Positions 8,680-16,283 of a stretch of 64,000 bases of DNA are shown one piece after another (the stretch's first letter is position 1; each line of letters starts with the position of its first letter). The DNA lies in NCBI GenBank assembly GCA_937898525.1, contig CALCBC010000066.1, positions 49,677-113,676 on the forward strand, read 5' to 3'. This DNA comes from an uncultured Sphingomonadales bacterium (lineage in GTDB: Bacteria > Pseudomonadota > Alphaproteobacteria > Sphingomonadales > Sphingomonadaceae). Below the pieces are notes generated by a model. It saw only the letters and a program-made list of their open reading frames with translations, ran no database searches and had not been told where the DNA came from. A program made the position numbers and the translations under genes.

Positions 8680-9872
8680 GCGAATCCGAGGAAATCGTCC
8701 GCGTCGCCGCCCGGGGCGATGGCGTCACCGCGTCAGGCCGCCATGTGCCGCTCGCCGCGCCGGGCGACGTGGTGCTCGCCGACGGCGCTCTGCAACCCGG
8801 GCCGCACCGCGTCGAGCCGCCGTGCCGCCATTTCGGCCGTTGCGGGGGGTGCCAGCTTCAGCATCTCGACGAGCAGTCGCTGGCGGCTTTCGTCCGCGAT
8901 CGGGTGCTCAACGCGGCCGAAGGGCAGGGGCTGACGCCCGCGCGCGTGGCGCCGGCACACCTCTCGCCTCCGCGTACCCGGCGCCGGGCGACGCTGCGCG
9001 CGGTCAATGGCGGCGGACGCCCGCTGATCGGCTTCAACGAAGCCGGCTCGCACCGGGTGGTCGACATGCGCGAATGCCACGTCCTCGCGCCTGAGCTGTT
9101 CGCGCTGGTCGAACCGCTGCGCAAGCTGCTCGCGCCCCGGCGCGAACGGTACCAGGCGGAACTCCACCTCGCCCTGGCCGATCGAGGCGTGGACTGCGCG
9201 ATCAAGGGACTCGCCCTCGAGGGTCTCGAGCAGACCGAGGCGATGCTCGACTTCTGCCGCGATCACGGCCTCGCGCGCCTGACGCTCGACCAGGGCTACG
9301 GCCCCGAGGCGTTCTGGGAACCCGAACCGCTGACCGTGACGCTGTCGGGCGTGCCGGTCGACTTTCCATCGGGCGCGTTCCTTCAGGCCACCGCCGACGG
9401 TGAAGCGGTGCTGGTTGCTGCGGTGCGCGAGTGGTTCGCTGGCTGCAGCAGTGTCGCCGACCTGTTCGCCGGCCTCGGCACTTTCGCCTTCGCGCTCGCC
9501 GGATCCGCGCGCGTGACCGCCGCCGAGGCCGCGCGCGACGCCCATCTTGCCTGCCGCTCCGCCGCGGCCCGTGCGCAGGTACCGGTCGAGCCCCTGCACC
9601 GCGACCTGTTCCGCAACCCGCTGCAGCCCGACGAGCTTTCCAGGTTCGATGCCGTCGTGCTCGATCCGCCGCGGGCGGGCGCGCGGGAGCAGGTGATTCA
9701 GCTCGCCGCCAGCCAGGTTCCGCGCATCGCCTACGTCAGCTGCAACCCGTCGAGCTGGGCCCGCGACGCGCGCCTGCTGGCCGACACGGGTTACCGCCTC
9801 GCCGAGCTGCGCCCGGTAGGGCAGTTCCGCTGGTCGACGCATGTCGAACTCGCCAGCCTGTTCGTGAAGTGA
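8676..9872 (+). CDS. TrmA/RlmD-family RNA (uracil-5-)methyltransferase
   Basis: 398 residues from a GTG at 8676 overlapping the nnr stop. A [4Fe-4S] ligand set is seen near residue 50 (CRHFGRCGGCQLQ), with a fourth cysteine in MRECHVL. The SAM domain follows: VADLFAGLGTFAFALA, the target-binding VVLDPPRAG, and the catalytic segment RIAYVSCNPSSWARD containing the nucleophile cysteine. Expected to methylate a uridine in rRNA or tRNA; the exact site cannot be assigned from sequence. The N-terminal part before the cluster is a short TRAM-like domain. Last gene of the plus-strand run; it converges on the XrtA left arm 9 nt later. Confidence 0.87.
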   Translation: MSESEEIVRVAARGDGVTASGRHVPLAAPGDVVLADGALQPGPHRVEPPCRHFGRCGGCQLQHLDEQSLAAFVRDRVLNAAEGQGLTPARVAPAHLSPPRTRRRATLRAVNGGGRPLIGFNEAGSHRVVDMRECHVLAPELFALVEPLRKLLAPRRERYQAELHLALADRGVDCAIKGLALEGLEQTEAMLDFCRDHGLARLTLDQGYGPEAFWEPEPLTVTLSGVPVDFPSGAFLQATADGEAVLVAAVREWFAGCSSVADLFAGLGTFAFALAGSARVTAAEAARDAHLACRSAAARAQVPVEPLHRDLFRNPLQPDELSRFDAVVLDPPRAGAREQVIQLAASQVPRIAYVSCNPSSWARDARLLADTGYRLAELRPVGQFRWSTHVELASLFVK

Positions 9873-9881
9873 CGGCCAGCC

Positions 9882-11402
9882 TCAGGCGTGGGTCGAGGAC
9901 AGCGCCTGCCGGACCTGCTGGAACAACCATTCACCTGCGTCGGGCTCGACGAAGGCGTGGCTGGCGGCGGGGTAGCGGTCGATCCGCGGATCGCTTGCAT
10001 CCCACGATGCCTCGAACGCCTGCGCGGTCCGGTCGCGGCCGGCGAGGAGGATCCGTACAGGGCCGGTGAACTCCGCCAGCCCGTCGCGCATCTCGCCCGC
10101 CAGGCTGCTCGGGGGTGCGGCCGGGCGCAGCGCGCGGGCGAGTCCCCCTGCGAGCTTGCGCAGCGAAACCTTGCCGGTCGCCAGTCGCAGCAGTTCCCTG
10201 GGGTCGCGCAGCTTGGCGGCGTAGCGCTCCCGGATCGCCGCCGGCGGCGGGGTGCCGTCGTCGCCCTCGATGGTCCACGGATTGGCAAGCACGAGCGCGT
10301 CGCACCCGGCGCCGCGGTTCAGCATGAGTGCGCTCGCCGCGTCGCAGTTGCCGAATGCGACGATCTGAGAAAGCCCTGGACGCGCCGCGCGGAACGCAGC
10401 GAGCGCCGCTGCGAGGTCGGCACCGCTGTCGCGGAAGCCGCGGTTATCTCCGGTGCTGTCGCCCACGCCGCGTCTGTCGAAGCGGAAAACCGGAAAGCCT
10501 GCCTCGGCGATCCTGCGAGCGAGTTGCGCCTGGCCCGCAAAGGCGCCGGCGCGGATCTCGTTGCCGCCGGTGACGATCAGCAGTCCGGTGTCGTTCGGAG
10601 CGTCGTCGAGCGTGCCGACGAGCGTCTCGCCCTCGCACGCGAATGTCAGCCAGCGTCCTTCGACAAGCTCAGGACACCCCTCGGACACGCTCAGGGTCAG
10701 CGAAGGGTCTTCAACAGAGTGTCCTGGGCTTGCCGAAGGACCCCGAACCGCCCCCGAGACAAGCCTGGCCAGCGCGTCGGCCTGCGCCGGATCGTGATCC
10801 GGTTCGGCGCGCAGCCACAGTCCCGGTCCGCCGACGTCGGCCTGGGCGATGTTGGCCAAGGCTGCGCCGCCCGAAGGCTCGGCAGCCTCGAGCTCGCGGA
10901 TCAGCTCGGCGCCGAGGCGATAGCCGGCGAGGTCAAGTCCCGCCTTCCGGCCATGCTCGAGCAGCACGTCGCGATCCTCGTCGATCCCGGCCTCCCGGCT
11001 CGCGATCACCCTCGCCCGAAGCATGCCGCGCAGCAGCGCCGGGCCGGTCGTCGGCGCGTAGCGCACCATCGGCAGGGTGTCCGGCTCGCACAGCGCCCCC
11101 GCGCGGATCGACAGCCCGTGCGTCGCCTCGAAGTAGCGGGCGGCTGCCTCGGCGGCCTCGCGCCAGCCGGCCAAGGTCTGGTGCTCCAGCGCGGCCGGGC
11201 TCTCGTTGCAGCCGGGCAGGTCGGGCAGGAAGGAATCGATTCCGGCTGCATCGAGCCGGCGCATCAGCTCGACCGTGAAGTGGCGCAGCTTGTTGCCCTC
11301 GTCGAACAGCGCCGGCAGCACGAGGACGCGCTTCTCGCGCCCCCGGTCGATCGCCACCGTGTATTCCCGGCCCCCGGGCCCAGGCCAGGCGGCGATCATC
11401 AC
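9882..11402 (-). CDS. Fused exosortase A-associated hydrolases (type 2 + type 1)
   Basis: A single 506-residue frame (GTG 11402; ATG 11399 also possible) carrying two alpha/beta hydrolase-like proteins that in XrtA loci are normally separate. Residues ~1-220 match the sphingomonad hydrolase-2 type (VLVLPALFDEGNKLRHF, LPDLPGCNESPAALEHQ, LWLRAEPDHDPAQADALA). Residues ~250-506 match hydrolase 1 (GLLIVTGGNEIRAGAFAGQ, FPVFRFDRRGVGDSTG, VAFGNCDAASALML). Residues 221-249 are encoded exactly by an 87-bp palindromic repeat (10655-10741) and read as low-complexity sequence ending PELVEGR. In the hydrolase-1 part the usual nucleophile serine position reads GNCDA, i.e. cysteine. Probable role: small-molecule or acyl hydrolysis accompanying exopolysaccharide synthesis. 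The ACP gene ends 6 nt upstream. Confidence 0.8.
   Translation of the reverse strand: MMIAAWPGPGGREYTVAIDRGREKRVLVLPALFDEGNKLRHFTVELMRRLDAAGIDSFLPDLPGCNESPAALEHQTLAGWREAAEAAARYFEATHGLSIRAGALCEPDTLPMVRYAPTTGPALLRGMLRARVIASREAGIDEDRDVLLEHGRKAGLDLAGYRLGAELIRELEAAEPSGGAALANIAQADVGGPGLWLRAEPDHDPAQADALARLVSGAVRGPSASPGHSVEDPSLTLSVSEGCPELVEGRWLTFACEGETLVGTLDDAPNDTGLLIVTGGNEIRAGAFAGQAQLARRIAEAGFPVFRFDRRGVGDSTGDNRGFRDSGADLAAALAAFRAARPGLSQIVAFGNCDAASALMLNRGAGCDALVLANPWTIEGDDGTPPPAAIRERYAAKLRDPRELLRLATGKVSLRKLAGGLARALRPAAPPSSLAGEMRDGLAEFTGPVRILLAGRDRTAQAFEASWDASDPRIDRYPAASHAFVEPDAGEWLFQQVRQALSSTHA
10655..10741. repeat. 87-bp palindromic repeat (PELVEGR type) inside a CDS
   Basis: The outer arms 10655-10677 and 10719-10741 are 23-nt inverted copies with two mismatches, starting gtccttcgacaagctcagg on the left. 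Such ccttcgacaagctcagg elements are common dispersed repeats in sphingomonad genomes. Its length, 87 bp, is exactly 29 codons. It falls at the boundary between the two hydrolase domains, where separate genes would have their stop and start. Confidence 0.85.
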
Positions 11403-11408
11403 CGCGGC

Positions 11409-11687
11409 TCAGCCGCCGAGCTTGGCCGTGACGAAGCCAAGCAGCGCGCCGTAGCTCTCGAGCATCTCGCCATCGACCTCGTCGTCCTCGATGATGATTC
11501 CGAGCCGGTCCTCGATTTCGGTCAGCAGGCCGGCGACCGCCATCGAATCGAGTTCGGGCAGGTGGCCGAACAGCCCGCTATCGGCGGTGAAGGCCGCGGC
11601 TCGCTCGGGTGCGAGGCCGAGCACGTCCTGCAGCACCTGCCGCAGGATGGTGTCGGTTTCGGATTGTTCGCCCACGGAAATCGTCAT
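11409..11687 (-). CDS. Acyl carrier protein, exosortase A locus
   Basis: 92 residues from ATG 11687. Four-helix ACP pattern with the phosphopantetheine attachment serine in LPELDSMAVAGLL and the acidic helix DRLGIIIEDDEVDGEML. It should carry an acyl or aminoacyl group as a thioester. It is encoded between the fused hydrolase and an acyltransferase, and 1 kb from an acyl-CoA ligase (divergent), so ligase, ACP and acyltransferase could form a small acylation pathway used on the polysaccharide. It is not the fatty-acid synthase AcpP, which has the DSLD(T/S)VEL motif. Confidence 0.88.
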   Translation of the reverse strand: MTISVGEQSETDTILRQVLQDVLGLAPERAAAFTADSGLFGHLPELDSMAVAGLLTEIEDRLGIIIEDDEVDGEMLESYGALLGFVTAKLGG

Positions 11688-11714
11688 CGGTCGGCCCCTC
11701 GTTCGCGCCGCCCC

Positions 11715-12701
11715 CTAGCCAGCGGCGCGTCGTGAAACAAGCTTGCGCGCGAGCCCCTTGGCCAGCGCGAACCAGTTGCGCGGGTTGCCGGGACGGAAGC
11801 AGTCCAGCCGCCAGCGCGGCCGCACCTGCTCCATCCAGTCGCGCTTGTAGGGGTCGTCTCCGGTGCCGAAATCGACCCATTCGACGCGGTCGCGGTCGAT
11901 CACATGCTCGAACAGCGCGGCACTGAGCGTCGTACCTGCCGACAGCGGCCGTGCGCTCTCCAGATGGGCGAGCTTGTGAATGTAGGCGGTGCCGTCCTCG
12001 ACCGTCCATACCTGTGCGGCAATGACAGCGCCCTCGTGGCGCGCGAGGCCGAGCCGCAGCCGCCCGGCCGCCCCTTCGGCTTCGGCAAACCGGCGCAGCA
12101 ATGCAGGATCGCCTTCGGCGGGCTTCCAGCTTTCGCTGTAAACGGCCTCGTAGGCTTCCCAGGCCCCGACCTCGAATGAGGTCAGGATTTCCACCTGGAC
12201 CTTCTTCGCCTTGCGCTTGAGCGTCGTCCTCAGCGGCCCCGGGCGCGCGGCCAGGTACTCCGCGTAGCTGCGCCCGGCGACCGGCAGGACGTGGTTCGTG
12301 TCGCATGGCTCGCGCAGCACGATCCATCCAGCCTCGCGGAACGCGCGCTCGAGGCGCGTCGCGCAGCCGTTCTCGTCGGGCAGCTTGCTGAGCGTGACGC
12401 GCGAAGCCTGTGACCCAAGATCGCGGGCGAGGCGCGCGAGCAGCGCTTCGCGCGGAGCATTGCCGGTGGCGAGTTCGGTCCAGGTGAAGGCGTACCAGTT
12501 GCTCAGCGGTTCGAGGCCGCCGTCGCTGCGAACCAGGGGCAGGGCAAGCGCTTCCGGGCCCTCGCGCACCAGCGCGACCAGCGGGCGCATGCCCGACTGC
12601 TCGAGCAGGGCGAACCACTCGGGTCGCGCGAACGGGCCGCGCCCGGTGAAAGGCAAGCCTTGCAGAACGTTAACCGTCTCGTGATAGCTGACTTCCGCCA
12701 C
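11715..12701 (-). CDS. GNAT/FemAB-type acyltransferase, exosortase A locus
   Basis: 328 residues from a GTG at 12701. The central and C-terminal parts fit the Acetyltransf_6 (BioF2/FemAB-like) fold: RLGLARHEGAVIAAQVW, AYIHKLAHLESARPLSAGT, and the end of the domain WVDFGTGDDPYKRDWM. Members transfer acyl or aminoacyl groups to amino sugars or peptides. Position beside a dedicated ACP suggests an acyl-ACP donor (inference). Divergent from the acyl-CoA ligase with only 22 nt between start codons, so the promoters must overlap or lie in coding sequence. Confidence 0.8.
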   Translation of the reverse strand: MAEVSYHETVNVLQGLPFTGRGPFARPEWFALLEQSGMRPLVALVREGPEALALPLVRSDGGLEPLSNWYAFTWTELATGNAPREALLARLARDLGSQASRVTLSKLPDENGCATRLERAFREAGWIVLREPCDTNHVLPVAGRSYAEYLAARPGPLRTTLKRKAKKVQVEILTSFEVGAWEAYEAVYSESWKPAEGDPALLRRFAEAEGAAGRLRLGLARHEGAVIAAQVWTVEDGTAYIHKLAHLESARPLSAGTTLSAALFEHVIDRDRVEWVDFGTGDDPYKRDWMEQVRPRWRLDCFRPGNPRNWFALAKGLARKLVSRRAAG

Positions 12702-12723
12702 TACGCCGCTTCCATGGACTTCG

Positions 12724-14232
12724 ATGCCTGCGCCCGATCCCGTTCCCCGTCCGCTCGATCATCTCGCCGAACGCGGGCGTGATGAGGCTCCGGCGCTGAT
12801 CCTGCGCGGCGAGACGCTTAGCTGGAAGGGCTTAAGAACCCGTGTCGGACAGCTTGCGGCATGGCTCGCAGCGCAGGTTCCGGAGAAGGGCGCGCGCGTC
12901 GCCACCTGGGCTGCCAAGGGCGAGTTGACCTGCCTGATGCCGCTTGCCGCGGCGCGCGCGGGGCTTGTCCACGTACCGATCAACCCGCTGCTCAAGCGTG
13001 CCCAGGCGGCACATATCCTGGCCGACAGCGAAGCGCGGCTGCTGATCGCCAATTCCGGGCGTCTTTCCACGCTCGAACAGGGGGATATTCCCGAATCCTG
13101 CTGCGCCTTCGAGGAAGGTGACGTGATTGGCTCATCCAGGGCCTGCGAGATTGCACCGCCCTCGCAGGCGGATACCGGCGCGCTTGTCGCGCTTCTCTAT
13201 ACGAGCGGGTCGACCGGCCGCCCCAAGGGTGTGATGCTGAGCCACGCCAACCTGTGGCTCGGCGCCGTCAGCGTGGCCCACTACCTGGGCCTCGCTGACG
13301 ATGACGTCACTCTCGCGGTGCTTCCGCTGAGCTTCGACTACGGCCAGAACCAGCTGCTTTCGACCTGGTACGCGGGCGGCTGCGCGGTCCCGCTCGACTA
13401 CCTGGCTCCGCGCGACGTGATCAAGGCTTCGGCCCGCCACGGCGTCACGACGCTCGCCGCCGTGCCGCCGCTGTGGGTCCAGCTGGTCGAGCAGGAATGG
13501 CCCTCCGACGCGGTGGCGCCCATGCGGCGGCTGACCAACAGCGGCGGAGCGCTGACGGTGGAGCTCGTACGCAAGCTGCGCGCGCTTTTCCCTGCGGCAC
13601 GCCTGTTCCCGATGTACGGCCTGACCGAGGCTTTCCGTTCGACCTATCTCGACCCTGCGCTGGTCGACACGCATCCCACCTCGATGGGCCGGGCGATCCC
13701 GTTCGCCGAAATCCTCGTCATTGGGGACGACGGTGACGTCACGGCGCCAGGCGAGGAGGGCGAACTGGTCCACTGCGGCCCGCTCGTCGCCCAAGGGTAC
13801 TGGAACGACCCGGCCAGGACCGCCGAGCGGTTCAGGCCGGCTCCGGCGGTTTCGCAGTATGGCGGCACGGCGGTCTGGTCCGGTGACCGCGTGACGCGCG
13901 ATGCCGAGGGCCTGCTCTACTTCGTCGGCCGTCGCGACGCGATGATCAAGAGTGCCGGGAACCGCATCAGTCCGCAGGAAATCGAGGAAGCCGCGCTCGC
14001 GACCGGGCTCGTTGCCGAGGCTGCCGCGATCGGCGTGCCCGATCCCGAGCTCGGTCAGGCCGTTCACCTGGTCGTGCGCGGCACGGGCGACGAGGAGGCG
14101 CTGCGGGCCGCACTCAAGCGTGAGCTGCCCAACTTCATGCAGCCGCAGGTGATCCGCTGGGTCGAGCGCATGCCGCTCAATCCCAACGGCAAGATCGATC
14201 GCACGGCGCTGCACGCGGAGGCCGCTGCGTGA
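12724..14232 (+). CDS. Acyl-CoA ligase (AMP-forming), exosortase A system-associated
   Basis: 502 residues. ANL superfamily enzyme activating a carboxylate as acyl-AMP and then a thioester. Motifs: A3 loop LLYTSGSTGRPKGVMLSHAN (~residues 157-176), A5 MYGLTEAFRSTY, A7/A8 region VWSGDRVTRDAEGLLYFVGR, and the C-terminal lysine in MPLNPNGKIDR. XrtA loci regularly carry such a ligase next to a PLP decarboxylase. Its substrate is unknown; the ACP in the left arm is a possible acceptor. First gene of the rightward arm; it overlaps the next gene by 4 nt (GTGA). Confidence 0.92.
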   Translation: MPAPDPVPRPLDHLAERGRDEAPALILRGETLSWKGLRTRVGQLAAWLAAQVPEKGARVATWAAKGELTCLMPLAAARAGLVHVPINPLLKRAQAAHILADSEARLLIANSGRLSTLEQGDIPESCCAFEEGDVIGSSRACEIAPPSQADTGALVALLYTSGSTGRPKGVMLSHANLWLGAVSVAHYLGLADDDVTLAVLPLSFDYGQNQLLSTWYAGGCAVPLDYLAPRDVIKASARHGVTTLAAVPPLWVQLVEQEWPSDAVAPMRRLTNSGGALTVELVRKLRALFPAARLFPMYGLTEAFRSTYLDPALVDTHPTSMGRAIPFAEILVIGDDGDVTAPGEEGELVHCGPLVAQGYWNDPARTAERFRPAPAVSQYGGTAVWSGDRVTRDAEGLLYFVGRRDAMIKSAGNRISPQEIEEAALATGLVAEAAAIGVPDPELGQAVHLVVRGTGDEEALRAALKRELPNFMQPQVIRWVERMPLNPNGKIDRTALHAEAAA

Positions 14233-15455
14233 AGCCGCTCGGGCCGATCCCCCCCGGATATGTCGCGGTCGACGGTCAACTGGCGGTCGCCGGGCGCAAG
14301 GCGAGCGAACTCGTGGACGAGGCGGGCGGGACGCCGCTGTTCGTCTACTCGGCCGACCTGATCCGGCAGCGTGTGACGGCGCTGCGCGAGGCGATGCCCC
14401 GGCAGCTGCGGATTCACTACGCGGTCAAGGCCAATCCCTTCGGGCCGCTGCTCGCCCTCATGGCCGACCTTGTCGACGGGTTCGACATCGCCTCGGCCGG
14501 CGAGCTCGAATTGGCCCTGCAGGCGGGGCAGGTGCCGGGGCGGATCAGTTTCGCGGGGCCGGGCAAGCGCGATGCCGAGCTCGAAGCCGCGATCGGCCAC
14601 GGCGTGACGCTCAATCTCGAATCCGAGGCCGAGGCGCGCCGCGCGCTGGCGATCGCCGATCGTCTCGGAGTGACGCCGCAGTTGGCGATCCGCGTCAATC
14701 CGGACTTCGAGCTGCGCGGCTCGGGGATGAAGATGGGCGGCGGGGCCAAGCCCTTCGGGCTCGACCAGGTGCGAGTCCCGACGCTCGCCCGTGAAGTGAT
14801 CGCTGCCGGAGCAGCATGGCGCGGCCTGCACATCTTCACCGGCAGCCAGGCGCTCGATGCCGCCGCGATCATTGAAACCCAGGGCAACGTGCTCGACCTC
14901 GCCGCGCGTCTGACCGCAGAGATCGGCGCTGCGTTGCCGCACCTCAACATGGGCGGCGGATTCGGCATCCCCTATTTTCATGGCGACCAGCCGCTCGACG
15001 TCTCAGCGGTCGGCTCAGCGCTTGCCGAGCGGTTCACGCGCCTTCCCGGCGAGCTGGAAGGGACGGAGTTCGCGATCGAGCTCGGCCGTTACCTCGTGGG
15101 CGAGGCCGGCGTGTACCTCGCGCGGATCGTCGACCGCAAGGAAAGCCACGGGCAGGTGTTCCTCGTCACCGACGGCGGCCTGCACCACCAGCTGGCCGCT
15201 TCGGGCAACTTCGGCACCGTGGTGAGACGGAATTATCCGGCGGCGATCGCCACCCGCTACGGCGCCGAACCGGTCGAGGAAGCGAACGTCGTAGGCTGCC
15301 TGTGCACCCCGCTCGACAGACTGGCCGACCAGGCGTTGCTGCCTCGCGCCGAGGTCGGCGACCTGGTCGCCATCTTCTGCGCGGGAGCCTACGGCGCCAG
15401 CGCCAGCCCCTCCGCATTCCTCGGTCAGGGCCCGGCCCGCGAGATGCTCGTTTAG
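14229..15455 (+). CDS. PLP-dependent decarboxylase, exosortase A system-associated
   Basis: 408 residues from a GTG overlapping the ligase stop. Fold-type III (alanine racemase-like) decarboxylase of the ornithine/diaminopimelate group. The Schiff-base lysine is in RIHYAVKANPFGPLL (~residue 65); the glycine phosphate-binding turn is in HLNMGGGFGIPYF; the active cysteine region is EANVVGCLCTPLD, followed by the C-terminal GDLVAIFCAGAYGASASP. It probably decarboxylates an amino acid (possibly giving the amine that the neighbouring ligase/ACP system uses). The substrate cannot be read from sequence; DapDC (lysA) is the main alternative but the locus favours the XrtA-linked subfamily. Confidence 0.9.
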   Translation: MKPLGPIPPGYVAVDGQLAVAGRKASELVDEAGGTPLFVYSADLIRQRVTALREAMPRQLRIHYAVKANPFGPLLALMADLVDGFDIASAGELELALQAGQVPGRISFAGPGKRDAELEAAIGHGVTLNLESEAEARRALAIADRLGVTPQLAIRVNPDFELRGSGMKMGGGAKPFGLDQVRVPTLAREVIAAGAAWRGLHIFTGSQALDAAAIIETQGNVLDLAARLTAEIGAALPHLNMGGGFGIPYFHGDQPLDVSAVGSALAERFTRLPGELEGTEFAIELGRYLVGEAGVYLARIVDRKESHGQVFLVTDGGLHHQLAASGNFGTVVRRNYPAAIATRYGAEPVEEANVVGCLCTPLDRLADQALLPRAEVGDLVAIFCAGAYGASASPSAFLGQGPAREMLV

Positions 15456-15471
15456 ACCTTGCCCCCGCGCT

Positions 15472-15486
15472 GTCCCGCAACGGGAC
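15472..15486. other. 6-bp hairpin in the leader of the export operon
   Basis: gtcccg (15472-15477) and cgggac (15481-15486) pair perfectly around a 3-nt loop, 17 nt after the decarboxylase stop. No T-run follows, so termination is uncertain. The rest of 15456-15628 holds no ORF and probably contains the promoter or leader of the export gene set; a ribosome-binding site ggaagg is at 15614-15619. Confidence 0.4.
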
Positions 15487-15628
15487 GACGCCTCTGAAAG
15501 TCGCGATTTCCCGCGGTTTTTGGCGTCAAGGCTAACGGGATGTTCACGCTTTTCGGCCAGACCCCGCCACGGATCCTGACGGAGTCCGTGTGCACGGCTG
15601 CCGCAACCCAATCGGAAGGACGCACGTG

Positions 15629-16270
15629 ATGCGAACCAGTCCTTTTTCCCGGATGATCGCCGCGAGCGCGATCGTCGGACTCGCGCTGTCGGGCTGCGCT
15701 TCGGGCAACGGCCCCCAGCTGGCCCCGGCGAGCTTCGTCGCGATGCAGGAAGGCCCGGGTGAGGAATACGTGATCGGCCCGCTCGACGAGCTGACCATCC
15801 ACGTCTGGCGCAACGAGGAGCTCGGCGCGCGAGTCCAGGTCCGCCCCGACGGCCGGATCACCACCCCGCTGGTCGCCGACATGCCCGCGGTCGGGAAGAC
15901 CCCGACCATGCTGGCCGAGGACATTCGCCTGCAGCTCTCGCAGTACATCGCCGAGCCGCTGGTCAGCGTCATCGTCAACGAATTCGCCGGCACCTTCAGC
16001 CAGCAGGTCCGCATCGTCGGTGCGACCGAGAAGCCCGCCTCGGTGCCGTATCGCGCCAACATGACGCTGCTCGACGCGATGATTGCAGTCGGCGGGCTCA
16101 GCGAATTCGCCTCGGGCAACCGCGCCAAGCTGATCCGCTTCGACAAGACCAGCGGTTCGCAGCGCGAGTACGCGCTGCGGCTCGGCGACCTGCTCAAGAA
16201 GGGCGACAGCCGCGCGAACGTCATGCTCGCCCCGGGCGACGTGATCATCATCCCCGAGAGCATGTTCTGA
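15629..16270 (+). CDS. XrtA-associated polysaccharide export lipoprotein (Wza/EpsE-like)
   Basis: 213 residues from ATG 15629, chosen because ggaagg lies 9 nt upstream and the signal peptide starts there. Lipobox LALSGC puts the lipidated cysteine at residue 23. The body has a polysaccharide export domain (YVIGPLDELTIHVWRNEELG, VRPDGRITTPLVADMPAVGKT) followed by a SLBB-type segment (VRIVGATEKPASVPYRANMT). Expected outer-membrane/periplasmic export channel component. First of a tight run with the chain-length protein and kinase. Confidence 0.92.
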   Translation: MRTSPFSRMIAASAIVGLALSGCASGNGPQLAPASFVAMQEGPGEEYVIGPLDELTIHVWRNEELGARVQVRPDGRITTPLVADMPAVGKTPTMLAEDIRLQLSQYIAEPLVSVIVNEFAGTFSQQVRIVGATEKPASVPYRANMTLLDAMIAVGGLSEFASGNRAKLIRFDKTSGSQREYALRLGDLLKKGDSRANVMLAPGDVIIIPESMF

Positions 16271-16283
16271 GAGGACCGCCCGC

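Noticed and set aside
10655..10741. Insertion sequence in the hydrolase gene
   Set aside because: Only 87 bp with no transposase; it fits a short dispersed palindrome, so it is listed as a repeat.
9888..11735. 615-residue plus-strand ORF opposite the hydrolase fusion
   Set aside because: Shadow; the minus strand has clear hydrolase and ACP motifs.
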